A DNA stretch of 64,000 nucleotides from JAFDYH01 sp049840875 (lineage in GTDB: Bacteria; Bacteroidota; Bacteroidia; Chitinophagales; Chitinophagaceae): positions 192,230 through 256,229 of the forward strand of contig JASGJE010000003.1 of assembly GCA_049840875.1 (NCBI GenBank), written 5' to 3'. Positions within the stretch are counted from its first letter, which is position 1; each line of letters begins with the position of its first letter. Below, in pieces: positions 17,801 to 24,871 of the stretch. The position numbers and the translations under genes are program-made. The notes under the pieces were generated by a model. The model did no database searches and was not told the origin of the DNA. It saw nothing but the letters and a program-made list of their open reading frames with translations.

Positions 17801-18815
17801 AAAGATTTTGCGGTTAAATACTGAAGACGTTGGTAGCGGTTGGATTCCTTCCGATAATCCATTTCTAAATGCTGGTCAGCCGTCCGCAATTTATTCCTAT
17901 GGTCATCGTAATCCACAGGGATTGGTTTGGGGAAATGTAAACGGGGCAGATATTCTATATAGCAGCGAACACGGCCCTTACAGTGATGATGAGATTAATG
18001 TTATCGAACAGGGACGCAACTATGGATGGCCGTTAGTTGCCGGTTTCTGCGATAATAACTACAATGGAAGATATATCGGTGGCGTTCTGTGTGTGAACGA
18101 ACAAAATAATTGTACGACGCTGAATGCGAAAGAACCGATTCGTTCATTGTTCCCTGCTGTGACGCCTGGCGACTCTACAAAGGATAATATGGGTTGGCCA
18201 TCTACAGCTCCATCAGGTACTGACTTCTACGGAAGTAATGCGATACCTGGCTGGCAAAATTCATTACTTGTAGCAGAATTGAAGGCAGGTACGGTTGCAA
18301 GATTCAAATTGAGTAATGACGGCCTGAGCATTATTTCAGACACGATCAATTATTTCCGTGGTAAAGGAAGATTCAGGGATGTAGTGGTATCGCCAGATGG
18401 TTTGAAGATATATGTGGCTTGTGACTCAAGCGGATCAACTTCCGGGCCTACAGGTAACGTAACAACTATTCCTGCAAACCCGGGAAGCATTCTTGAATTC
18501 ACTTATCAGCCTCCTTCTGGCAGATTTATGAACCAGGAGTTGGCAAATGTGCCTGCAGATGATTTGCGTGACAGAACCATAGATGTCTATCCAAATCCTG
18601 CCAGCAATTACTTTGTTGTATATAATTATTCAAGCGAAGCTGGAAGAAATATTGAGTTGTATGATATAACAGGCCGGATACTACGAAAAGAAACTGCAAT
18701 CAATGTAACGACGAAAATAGATGTCAGCAATTTACCGGGTGGAATTTACATTTTGAAAATAAACAACGCCAAGGGTAAGTCTATACGACAAGAAAAGATT
18801 GTTGTTCAACGATAA
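14808..18815 (+). CDS. Main part of split type IX cargo: FN3 repeats, PA14-like, sugar dehydrogenase, sorting domain
   Basis: The frame is open from 14808. A GTG at 14928 falls in the middle of an FN3 domain, so it is not a natural start. Order: FN3 domains 1-5 (from 14811, 15090, 15372, 15648 and 15930), a PA14/GLEYA-like domain at about 16210-16700 (GDDNAELWLST), FN3 domains 6-7 (from 16722 and 17001), and a glucose/sorbosone dehydrogenase six-bladed propeller at about 17290-18500 with QDGLLGLALHP, DHNSARL, HRNPQGLVW and SEHGP. A type IX sorting domain ends it (about 18570-18815, VYPNPASN ... GGIYILKI). The protein would be exported and surface-attached or released, oxidising sugars or binding polysaccharide. 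A cofactor such as PQQ is likely from the family. Confidence 0.88.
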   Translation, partial: FNDTQAPSAPSNLTTSSLTQSSVTLSWTASTDNVGVTGYDVYRNGTKINSAAITTTTYSVTGLSAATAYQFYVQAKDAAGNVSGNSNTVSITTPDTQAPTAPANLATSSLTTTSLTLTWTASTDNVAVSGYDVYQNGTKINTQSITTTTYNVTGLTASTAYSFYVKANDAAGNNSTSNTLNVTTPAPPDTQAPTAPGSLATSGLTQSSVTLTWAASTDNVAVTGYDVYRNGTKINTAVVTTLTYSVTNLSAATNYSFYVQARDAAGNLSPNSDVVSITTPDTQAPTSPSNLAASNITTTSLTLNWTASTDNVAVTGYDVYQDNNKINTQLITTTTYAITGLTASTAYSFYVKANDAAGNSSTSNTLNVTSAAPPDTQAPTAPIGLTSSNLTSSSVTLSWTAATDNVAVAGYDIFRNGTKINSSVVTALTYAVTGLTASTAYSFYVQARDAAGNISANSNVVNINTPAAAGCSGTGAINFQKWTNVTGTTVASLTSLSTYPNSPNSTGTLTSFEIPSNTGDNYGMKVYGYICPPATGSYIFWIAGDDNAELWLSTTSNSANKQKIAYETNYTNSREWTKYTTQKSAAITLTYGQLYYVEALIKEGTGNDNLAVGWAKPGQATTAPSEVIPGSQLVAKLPDTQAPTAPANLTASAITQSSFTLSWTASTDNVAVTGYDVYKDNVKINSSAITTTTFNVTGLTASTMYSMYVVARDAAGNSSNSNPLNVTTTAPDTEAPSVPTGLAASIMAQTSFTLKWAASTDNIGVTGYDVYRDNVKLNSTAITTTRYDLSGLIAGATYTVTVIARDAAGNTSVASQGLSVTTLLPNPTLETFTQRTVIANQRMPHDLVYGPDNNIWYTERFAGTVSFVNPATGSKKIVLTLGTKFVNVAGQDGLLGLALHPQLLQGKPYVYISYTYQSVSSTVRKTRIERYTYDTVSKTLSQPVTVLENIPGSNDHNSARLAIGPDLKLYYSVGDMGAGQFDNSARTNNAQNLSIYEGKILRLNTEDVGSGWIPSDNPFLNAGQPSAIYSYGHRNPQGLVWGNVNGADILYSSEHGPYSDDEINVIEQGRNYGWPLVAGFCDNNYNGRYIGGVLCVNEQNNCTTLNAKEPIRSLFPAVTPGDSTKDNMGWPSTAPSGTDFYGSNAIPGWQNSLLVAELKAGTVARFKLSNDGLSIISDTINYFRGKGRFRDVVVSPDGLKIYVACDSSGSTSGPTGNVTTIPANPGSILEFTYQPPSGRFMNQELANVPADDLRDRTIDVYPNPASNYFVVYNYSSEAGRNIELYDITGRILRKETAINVTTKIDVSNLPGGIYILKINNAKGKSIRQEKIVVQR
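14811..17280 (+). repeat. Seven tandem FN3 coding repeats, interrupted by a PA14-like domain
   Basis: Each unit is about 276-294 bases and starts with DTQAPTAP or a close variant, followed by a conserved LTW-ASTDNVAV-GYDVY core and a DAAGN turn. Odd and even units alternate in the wording of their ends (FYVQARDAAGN against FYVKANDAAGN), which suggests duplication in pairs. The PA14-like domain lies between units 5 and 6. Such repeats invite slippage and recombination. Confidence 0.85.
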
Positions 18816-18832
18816 GTTTGCAATAAAATGAG

Positions 18833-18866
18833 ATGAGCCGCTTCTTTGAAAGCGGCTCATTTTTTA
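18833..18866 (+). terminator. Rho-independent terminator of the sugar dehydrogenase gene
   Basis: A perfect 11-base stem, ATGAGCCGCTT (18833-18843) with AAGCGGCTCAT (18850-18860), a six-base loop and a T run to 18865. It starts 17 bases after the stop codon. Confidence 0.9.
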
Positions 18867-19031
18867 TGCAATGGTATAGGTCTTATAAAATCTCGTCAAC
18901 GGATTCGAAATACGAAAATGAATTTTCTGAATCGATTGTTTGCTTTGAGCGGCTTCAGCTTTCTACGAAATATAATGGGGATAAACAAACGACGATGTTT
19001 TACTTCGTAGTTTGTTATCTTTTTCAAACAT

Positions 19032-19397
19032 TTATTGATTTGCCCAAAAACTGGTTGAATCGAAATAAACGTCCCTGATTTGCCCCTGCTTCGTCTTTAT
19101 CCGAACAATATCATAATGTTTAGCGGAGTGAACTTTATGATTCCGTACAATCAACCCATATCCGGGGAAACTATAAGAGAGCCATTTGTATTCCTCATCG
19201 AGAACCTCCCGCTCGCTCTTCACCATGATAATAACGGCATTGCTAAAAGCCGTACCACCCCGCAGTTTATCTGCAGCCGTAAGATTGGAAGAATTTCGTA
19301 CCGGCGTCGCTCTTTTACTGGTAGAGCAAGATTCTGTGAACAAACAAAAAATAAATAAAACGGTGAATGATTTTACAACGTAAAGCTTAATCGGCAT
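19032..19397 (-). CDS. Small lipoprotein of unknown function
   Basis: About 121 residues from MPIKLYVVKSFTVLFIFCLF. A hydrophobic signal is followed by a lipobox-like FTESC-S, so the mature protein would begin with lipidated Cys. I chose the ATG at 19397 over the one at 19412 because it gives a better signal peptide. The mature part is basic with several beta-prone stretches, ending SFWANQ. I recognise no family. It is transcribed against the sugar dehydrogenase gene, whose terminator lies downstream of it. Confidence 0.65.
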   Translation of the reverse strand: MPIKLYVVKSFTVLFIFCLFTESCSTSKRATPVRNSSNLTAADKLRGGTAFSNAVIIMVKSEREVLDEEYKWLSYSFPGYGLIVRNHKVHSAKHYDIVRIKTKQGQIRDVYFDSTSFWANQ

Positions 19398-19618
19398 ATA
19401 ATTTAAATTCATTTATGTAATCGATATCCGTACATATGAACCCTGCAAATGAATAAATGCATTTCTATTTTGACTCTCTTCATATTTCATGCCCGAATTA
19501 TCCTGGTCAACTCAACATTTGGAACGATAGGTTGATAACTCCTGCCATCGGCAATATTAAAAATATAGGTGACAAGCCGAGGCCTGCTTGTCGTCAGAAC
19601 CTTTTTGAACTTTTTGAT

Positions 19619-19626
19619 TATTTTTG
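19619..19626 (+). promoter_or_regulatory. -7 promoter element (TATTTTTG) for the bacilliredoxin gene
   Basis: An exact TAnnTTTG match 26 bases before the ATG at 19652. A TTTTTG word lies 11 bases upstream, closer than the usual -33 spacing. Confidence 0.45.
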
Positions 19627-19651
19627 CGTTTTACTCTTTTAAACAATAAAT

Positions 19652-20068
19652 ATGTATCCACAGGAAATAGTTACCCCGATGAAGGAAGAACTCACCGACA
19701 ATGGGTTTACGGAATTATTATCATCTACCGAAGTAGATGAGCAGTTAAAAAAAGAAGGTACTACGTTGGTTATGATCAACTCGGTTTGTGGTTGCTCAGC
19801 TGGTAGTGCAAGACCAGGTGTTTTAATGGCTGTTGCAAATTCAGCGAAGAAGCCAGATTATCTTACAACAAGTTTCGCCGGATTTGATATTGATGCTATT
19901 AAAAAGATCAGGGAACATTTATTGCCATATCCTCCATCATCACCGGCTATAGCTTTGTTCAAGAATGGAGAACTGGTTCATTTTATTGAAAGACACCAGA
20001 TTGAAGGAAGGCCGGCCCAGATGATCGCTCACAACCTGATCAGCGCCTTCGACCATTATTGCAATTAA
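19652..20068 (+). CDS. BrxA/BrxB family bacilliredoxin
   Basis: A 138-residue thioredoxin-fold protein (YphP/YqiW family). The active site is a CGC motif (Cys46-Gly-Cys48 in MINSVCGCSAG), followed by the family's ARPGV. PPSSPAIALFKNGELVHFIERHQIEGR is the conserved cis-Pro and strand region. In Firmicutes these enzymes remove bacillithiol from proteins; many Bacteroidota also make bacillithiol, so that role is plausible here. The gene is monocistronic, with its own promoter element and terminator. Confidence 0.93.
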   Translation: MYPQEIVTPMKEELTDNGFTELLSSTEVDEQLKKEGTTLVMINSVCGCSAGSARPGVLMAVANSAKKPDYLTTSFAGFDIDAIKKIREHLLPYPPSSPAIALFKNGELVHFIERHQIEGRPAQMIAHNLISAFDHYCN

Positions 20069-20095
20069 CTATCATATTAAGTTTCATTCTTTTTT

Positions 20096-20124
20096 AAGCC
20101 CCTCAGACATGAGGGGTTTACTTT
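20096..20124 (+). terminator. Rho-independent terminator of the bacilliredoxin gene
   Basis: CCCCTCA (20099-20105) and TGAGGGG (20110-20116) form a seven-base stem with a GACA loop, followed by TTTACTTTT. It lies about 28 bases after the stop. Confidence 0.8.
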
Positions 20125-20153
20125 TCATATCAAGTTGCTGTTCATTTCAGTTG

Positions 20154-20161
20154 TATATTCG
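20154..20161 (+). promoter_or_regulatory. -7-like element (TATATTCG) for lgt
   Basis: One mismatch to TAnnTTTG. It lies 31 bases before the preferred lgt start at 20192, with TTG at 20135-20137 as a possible upstream element. Confidence 0.35.
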
Positions 20162-20191
20162 CGGGCTAAATCACCGCAAACTTTTCACCTG

Positions 20192-21499
20192 ATGTATCCA
20201 AACCTTTATTATGCTTTTAAAGATCTATTTGGTTTTGACTGGAAGTTTTTGCGGGTAGCAAATACCTTCGGCGTATTTGTTGCGATCTCCTTTATAGCGG
20301 CTGCTATCGTACTTACTGCCGAACTCCGTCGAAAAAGTAAAGAGGGACTGTTACAACCCACCGAAATAACGGTCGTGGCCGGAAAGCCGGCAAGTTTATT
20401 AGAGCTGATTCTGAATTTCCTTCTGGGCTTCATTTTCGGATATAAATTTCTTGGCTTGTTTCTTATGGGAAATTCCGCCACAAGCGATCCGCCTGCTTTT
20501 ATTTTTTCATCCATGGGCAGTTGGCCGGCAGGCATTATTCTCGGCCTGTCATTTGCCGGCTTTAAATGGTGGGAAAAGAATAAGCAGAAATTACCTAAAC
20601 CAGAGGAAAGAAAGGTGCGTTTCTGGCCGCATGACAGAGTGGGAGAAATGACAATACTTGCCCTTGTGTTCGGACTGATAGGAGCGAAGGTTTTCGATTT
20701 TTTTGAAAACTGGGATGATTTTATCAAACGCCCTTCGGAATATATTCTGTCGCCTGCCGGACTAACCTTTTATGGAGGTCTTATCTGCGCAGCGATTGCC
20801 ATCTGGGTATATGCCAGAAAACATAAAATTGGATTCTGGCATTTAAATGACGCAGCGGCCCCTGCGCTGATGTTGGCCTACGCTACTGGTCGTATCGGAT
20901 GTCAGGTAGCAGGCGATGGTGATTGGGGTATTTACAATGCAGCTTACCAGGTAACAGATACAACAGTTACTGCATCAAACACGCTGGACAATTTTTATAT
21001 CACACTACAAAAGGATTCCTTTTACTTTTTATCGCATCATAGTTCACTGAAAGAAGTGCCGTATGCGGTTTTCAAAAAACCCGGAGGATTAAGTTTTTTG
21101 CCAGATTGGATGTTTGCTTACAATTACCCACATAATGTGAATGAGGCCGGGGTCAGGATTGCAGATTGCGCCGATAAATATTGCAGTCAGTTACCTGTAC
21201 CTGTTTTCCCGACACCTTTTTATGAAACAATCGTATGTCTGTTACTTTTTGGCGTGCTTTGGTTTTTCAGAAAGAAGCTCAAAGTTCCAGGAACGCTATT
21301 TGCCCTTTATCTCATTCTAAATGGTGTTGAGCGGTTTTTTATAGAGAAAATAAGAGTGAATACTCATCTTAATTTATTTGGCTTTCACCCGACACAAGCG
21401 GAAGTGATTTCGACATTACTTGTAATTGCCGGTGTTACCATCTGGATTTATTTAGGTAAGAAATCAAAGATTCAACCAGTTGTATCTGCTCCTTCGTAA
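20192..21499 (+). CDS. lgt: Prolipoprotein diacylglyceryl transferase, long form
   Basis: A 435-residue polytopic enzyme that adds diacylglycerol to the lipobox Cys of prelipoproteins. I place the start at MYPNLYYAFKDLFGFDW (20192) because the 19 codons before it look non-coding and a promoter-like element lies inside them. Core parts: LTFYGGLICA (HGG in Escherichia coli), ATGRIGCQVAGDGDWG (where E. coli has RIGNFINGE), and a C-terminal GVERFFIEKIRVN with the conserved Arg. The protein is far longer than the roughly 290 residues of E. coli because of an N-terminal extension and a periplasmic insert of about 90 residues containing two Cys (DCADKYC). Both look like phylum features. Confidence 0.92.
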   Translation: MYPNLYYAFKDLFGFDWKFLRVANTFGVFVAISFIAAAIVLTAELRRKSKEGLLQPTEITVVAGKPASLLELILNFLLGFIFGYKFLGLFLMGNSATSDPPAFIFSSMGSWPAGIILGLSFAGFKWWEKNKQKLPKPEERKVRFWPHDRVGEMTILALVFGLIGAKVFDFFENWDDFIKRPSEYILSPAGLTFYGGLICAAIAIWVYARKHKIGFWHLNDAAAPALMLAYATGRIGCQVAGDGDWGIYNAAYQVTDTTVTASNTLDNFYITLQKDSFYFLSHHSSLKEVPYAVFKKPGGLSFLPDWMFAYNYPHNVNEAGVRIADCADKYCSQLPVPVFPTPFYETIVCLLLFGVLWFFRKKLKVPGTLFALYLILNGVERFFIEKIRVNTHLNLFGFHPTQAEVISTLLVIAGVTIWIYLGKKSKIQPVVSAPS

Positions 21500-21629
21500 G
21501 GCGATTTGCTAACTATAGCACCTAATTTTGATAGGCATTAACGTAGAGACAATCGTTTGATAAATGTGTTTTAAACTGCAACAGCCTAATTTTTGGCTCA
21601 AATCGTTATGAGTTCTCAGGATTACGGTT

Positions 21630-21637
21630 TATCTTTG
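21630..21637 (+). promoter_or_regulatory. -7 promoter element (TATCTTTG) for sigA
   Basis: An exact TAnnTTTG match giving a leader of about 110 bases before the ATG at 21754. No clear -33 TTTG is seen. The gap 21500-21753 holds nothing else that I recognise. Confidence 0.45.
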
Positions 21638-21739
21638 TGGTTAGGTCAAGGACGGTAAATTCAAGCATACTTTAATTAACTATCCATTTGCAACATTCTG
21701 CAAACAAAGACTACTATTTATTCGTTTTATTAAATTATT

Positions 21740-21745
21740 AAGGAG
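21740..21745 (+). promoter_or_regulatory. Strong Shine-Dalgarno sequence before sigA
   Basis: AAGGAG (AAGGAGA in context) lies eight bases before the ATG. This is unusual here, since most genes in the window have no recognisable Shine-Dalgarno sequence. It supports the start at 21754 and suggests high or specially controlled translation. Confidence 0.7.
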
Positions 21746-21753
21746 ACGCTATT

Positions 21754-22611
21754 ATGAGGCAGCTTAAAATTGCTACCCAGATTACGAACCGGGACTCCCA
21801 GGCCGTAGAAAAGTACTTGCAGGAAATTTCCAAAATCTCGATGATCACTCCTGAAGAGGAGACAACTTTAGCCCAGAGAATCAAGATGGGCGATCAGAGA
21901 GCATTGGATAAATTAGTGCAGGCGAACCTTCGTTTCGTGGTATCTGTGGCAAAGCAATATCAACACCAGGGCTTGTCACTCAGTGACTTAATTAATGAAG
22001 GAAATCTCGGTTTGATCAAAGCGGCACAGCGTTTTGATGAAACAAAGGGTTTTAAATTCATTTCTTATGCTGTGTGGTGGATCCGCCAGTCAATTCTCCA
22101 GGCTTTGGCTGAGCAGGGTCGTTTGGTGCGCCTTCCTCAGAACAAAATTGGTACATATAATAAAGCAAATAAAGCTTATATGGCCTTCGAGCAGGAGCAT
22201 GAAAGAGAGCCTTCGACTGAAGAACTCGCCGAATTGCTTGAAATGAGTGAAACTGAAATCAATAATATTTTCCAAAGTAATACCCGCCACACTTCTCTTG
22301 ATGCGCCGGTGCATGAGGCTGAAGATGTAGCAATGGGTGATTTACTGGAAGGCGGTGACGATACAGATGATGATGTGATGAAAGATTCATTGAGAAATGA
22401 AATCCGTCGCGTATTGAAATCACTTTCTCCGAGAGAAGCAGAAATCGTTAATGCTTATTTTGGATTAGACGGTGAAAATGGTGTAACAATTGAACAGATC
22501 GGCCAGAAATACGATCTTACAAAAGAACGTATCCGCCAGATTAAAGAAAGAGCCATTAAGCGTTTGCAGAAGGCTCGTTACAGCAGCGCACTGAAAGCGT
22601 ATTTAGGTTAA
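21754..22611 (+). CDS. rpoD: Primary RNA polymerase sigma factor (SigA/RpoD)
   Basis: A 285-residue group 1 sigma factor. Region 1.2 is QAVEKYLQEISKISMITPEEE, region 2 has NLRFVVSVAKQY, GNLGLIKAAQRFDETKGFKF and YAVWWIRQSI, region 3 is REPSTEELAELLEM, and region 4 ends in LTKERIRQIKERAIKRL, the helix-turn-helix that reads the upstream promoter element. Region 1.1 and the large non-conserved insert of proteobacterial RpoD are missing, the normal state in Bacteroidota. This factor recognises the TTTG / TAnnTTTG promoters. The gene is monocistronic with a terminator. Confidence 0.96.
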   Translation: MRQLKIATQITNRDSQAVEKYLQEISKISMITPEEETTLAQRIKMGDQRALDKLVQANLRFVVSVAKQYQHQGLSLSDLINEGNLGLIKAAQRFDETKGFKFISYAVWWIRQSILQALAEQGRLVRLPQNKIGTYNKANKAYMAFEQEHEREPSTEELAELLEMSETEINNIFQSNTRHTSLDAPVHEAEDVAMGDLLEGGDDTDDDVMKDSLRNEIRRVLKSLSPREAEIVNAYFGLDGENGVTIEQIGQKYDLTKERIRQIKERAIKRLQKARYSSALKAYLG

Positions 22612-22666
22612 GAAAATTGTCCGCCGTCAAGGCTGATAAACGATAGCAAATTGGTAGGTTTATTTT

Positions 22667-22710
22667 AAAACAGTCCTGGTCTTTTGATTAGGGCTGTTTT
22701 TTTATTTTTG
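22667..22710 (+). terminator. Terminator of sigA, overlapping the next promoter
   Basis: AAAACAGTCCT (22667-22677) pairs with AGGGCTGTTTT (22690-22700) with one G-T pair, followed by a T-rich run. The tail of the T run is part of TATTTTTG (22703-22710), an exact -7 element, so the sigA terminator and the DUF4249 promoter share bases. Confidence 0.75.
22703..22710 (+). promoter_or_regulatory. -7 promoter element (TATTTTTG) for the DUF4249 gene
   Basis: An exact TAnnTTTG match, 42 bases before the ATG at 22753. It is followed by the phrase repeat ATTGTCAATCGTCAATAG at 22712-22729. Confidence 0.45.
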
Positions 22711-22752
22711 CATTGTCAATCGTCAATAGATTCTCAGTTATTTTTCAGGCTT

Positions 22753-23640
22753 ATGAAAACAAGATTAGCTGGTTTATTATTTCTTTTATCTGTTGTTCTT
22801 AATTCCTGCGAAAAAAACGTCTCGTTTAAATTGCATGATGAAGAACAAAAACTAGTAGTGGAAGCCACCATTGAAAACGGTCAGGTACCCACAGTAGTAC
22901 TTTCTAATAGTCTCGATTATTTTTCAGCGATATCACCAGAGATTCTTGAAAAGAGTTTTGTTCACGACGCAGATGTTTCCATATCAAATGGAACATTGAC
23001 TCATAAATTGAAAGAGTATACCTATAGCCAAAACGGTTATAATTTTTATTATTATTCTGTTGATTCTTCCAGTCTTGCCACTGCATTTGCCGGGCAACTC
23101 AACACTTCATATTCTTTAAAAATAAATGTGGCAGGTAATGAGTATAACGCAGTAACAACTATTCCGAAAATTACAAAGGTGATTGATTCTGTCTTTACAC
23201 GGAGGGCATCGGAATTTTTACCAGATTCATTGCAGGCATTGGTAATAACGGCAACGGATCCGCCGGGTTATGGCGATTATGTGCGGTATTATACAAAAGA
23301 TAATAGCGAACCATTTTACCCTGGCATTAATTCGGTATTTGACGACCAGATAATTGATGGAACAACCTATACTTTGCAGGTAGACAGAGGGTATCCACGA
23401 AACCTCGGGTTAACGGAAGATAACCTGATCTATTTTAATAAAGGTGATACTGTAACGTTCAAGCTGTGCAATATTGATAAGGCTACATTTGACTTTTGGC
23501 GCACAATGGAATTTGCCTATGCAAGTGTAGGCAATCCTTTTTCTTCCCCAACAAAGGTTTTAAGTAATATCGGCGGAAACGGCCTTGGATACTTTGCTGG
23601 ATATGCAGCACAATATCGCACTATCGTTATTCCAAAATAG
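22753..23640 (+). CDS. DUF4249 family lipoprotein
   Basis: A 295-residue lipoprotein starting MKTRLAGLLFLLSVVLNSC, with lipobox Cys at residue 19. The frame runs further upstream but through the sigA terminator, so I use 22753. The mature protein has the DUF4249 start (EEQKLVVEATIENG, then VVLSNSLDYF) and an all-beta look. DUF4249 genes usually sit next to a TonB-dependent receptor, which they probably assist at the cell surface. Here no receptor is adjacent, and the protein is somewhat shorter than the usual 350-400 residues. Confidence 0.82.
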   Translation: MKTRLAGLLFLLSVVLNSCEKNVSFKLHDEEQKLVVEATIENGQVPTVVLSNSLDYFSAISPEILEKSFVHDADVSISNGTLTHKLKEYTYSQNGYNFYYYSVDSSSLATAFAGQLNTSYSLKINVAGNEYNAVTTIPKITKVIDSVFTRRASEFLPDSLQALVITATDPPGYGDYVRYYTKDNSEPFYPGINSVFDDQIIDGTTYTLQVDRGYPRNLGLTEDNLIYFNKGDTVTFKLCNIDKATFDFWRTMEFAYASVGNPFSSPTKVLSNIGGNGLGYFAGYAAQYRTIVIPK

Positions 23641-23700
23641 TTTTTTACACAGGCTATTCAGATCGGTACTTGCAGTGAACAATTTTCCCTCGTTTCGGTT

Positions 23701-23708
23701 TATTTTTG
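23701..23708 (+). promoter_or_regulatory. -7 promoter element (TATTTTTG) for trxB
   Basis: An exact TAnnTTTG match. The expected transcript start is about 45 bases before the trxB ATG at 23760, and the element itself would not be translated, which argues against the upstream ATG at 23706. Confidence 0.5.
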
Positions 23709-23759
23709 CAGATTATCTTTTACCGCGTCACAAACGAACCAAAGAACTACAAGATTTAT

Positions 23760-24719
23760 ATGGAGACACAAGCAAGTGAAAGCGTTCATTGTTTAATTAT
23801 AGGTTCAGGGCCCGCAGGTTATACTGCAGCTATTTACGCCTCAAGGGCAAACCTGAAGCCAGTATTATACCAGGGTATTCAACCAGGTGGACAATTAACA
23901 ATTACAACCGAAGTTGAAAATTATCCTGGCTATCCGGAAGGAATTCAAGGACCTGAAATGATGGTGGATTTTGAAAAGCAGGCTGCACGAATGGGAGCAG
24001 ATATCCGTTTTGGGCTTGCAACAAAAGTAGATTTTTCGCAATTGCCGTATAAAGTCTGGATTGATGACGAGAAATTGATCGAGGCTCATTCGGTAATTAT
24101 TGCAACCGGCGCCTCTGCAAAATGGCTCGGATTGGAGAGTGAACAAAGATTGAATGGTTATGGCGTGAGCGCATGCGCTGTATGTGATGGTTTTTTCTTT
24201 AAAGGAAAAGAAGTAGCGATCGTTGGTGCAGGAGATACAGCCGCAGAAGAGGCGCTATATCTTTCTAAACTTTGTACAACAGTGCACATGCTCATCCGTA
24301 AAGGAGAGATGCGTGCAAGTAAAGTGATGCAGGAAAGGGTTTTCAAAACACCGAACATAAAAGTGTACTGGAATAGTGAAACAGAAGAAGTACTTGGTGA
24401 GAAAAAAGTCGATTCCATCCGGATAAAGAATAATAAAAGCGGAGAAACAAGCGTGATACCTGTAAGCGCATTTTTTGTCGCCATTGGACATCAGCCAAAC
24501 TCTGAAATCTTTAAAGATTGGTTGGATATGGACGAGGCCGGCTATCTGAAAACGATTCCGGGTACTTCTAAGACAAATATTGAAGGTGTATTTGCCTGCG
24601 GCGATGTGCAGGATAAAATTTATCGCCAGGCGGTAACTGCAGCCGGAAGCGGTTGTATGGCAGCGTTAGATGCAGAGAGATATCTTGGAGAAAAAGGAGT
24701 GCATGGAGTGAAAAATTAA
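23760..24719 (+). CDS. trxB: Thioredoxin-disulfide reductase
   Basis: A 319-residue FAD/NADPH flavoenzyme that reduces thioredoxin. The FAD-binding GSGPAG is at residues 15-20, the redox-active CAVC at 139-142 (GVSACAVCDGFFFKGK), the NADPH-binding VGAGDTAAEEA follows, and FACGDVQDKIYRQAVTAAGSG near the end is the second FAD motif. Length is standard. I chose METQASES as start because the longer frame includes the promoter element. Together with the bacilliredoxin 4 kb upstream it belongs to cytoplasmic thiol control, but they are separate units. Confidence 0.95.
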   Translation: METQASESVHCLIIGSGPAGYTAAIYASRANLKPVLYQGIQPGGQLTITTEVENYPGYPEGIQGPEMMVDFEKQAARMGADIRFGLATKVDFSQLPYKVWIDDEKLIEAHSVIIATGASAKWLGLESEQRLNGYGVSACAVCDGFFFKGKEVAIVGAGDTAAEEALYLSKLCTTVHMLIRKGEMRASKVMQERVFKTPNIKVYWNSETEEVLGEKKVDSIRIKNNKSGETSVIPVSAFFVAIGHQPNSEIFKDWLDMDEAGYLKTIPGTSKTNIEGVFACGDVQDKIYRQAVTAAGSGCMAALDAERYLGEKGVHGVKN

Positions 24720-24731
24720 AAAGTCGTTCGA

Positions 24732-24851
24732 GAATTCAGTATTTAGTACTTAGTATTGAGATATCAGCATTTAAACATTGTCGGATGAAATTAGTTCGGG
24801 AAAAATTTCGGAATTGATCGTCTCAATACCGAATACTAAAAATCTAAATAC
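24732..24851. repeat. Phrase-like intergenic inverted repeat between trxB and folB
   Basis: The left arm, 24732-24763, stutters AGTATTTAGT and ACTTAGTATT. The right arm, 24822-24851, reads CTCAATACCGAATACTA and then AAATCTAAATAC. The arms are imperfect inverted copies separated by about 58 bases, and nearly fill the gap between the two genes. Confidence 0.6.
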
Positions 24852-24871
24852 CTCACCTCCACTTTCCGCTC

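Noticed and set aside
14928..18815. Start of the sugar dehydrogenase gene at GTG 14928
   Set aside because: It lies in the middle of an FN3 domain and would give no export signal.
18833..19078. An 81-codon plus-strand frame after the sugar dehydrogenase gene
   Set aside because: Its start codon is inside the terminator stem and its end overlaps the lipoprotein gene on the other strand; no family resemblance.
19571..19592. Inverted repeat GACAAGC / GCTTGTC before the bacilliredoxin gene
   Set aside because: It is short, without a T run on either strand, and not clearly an operator. I do not list it as a feature.
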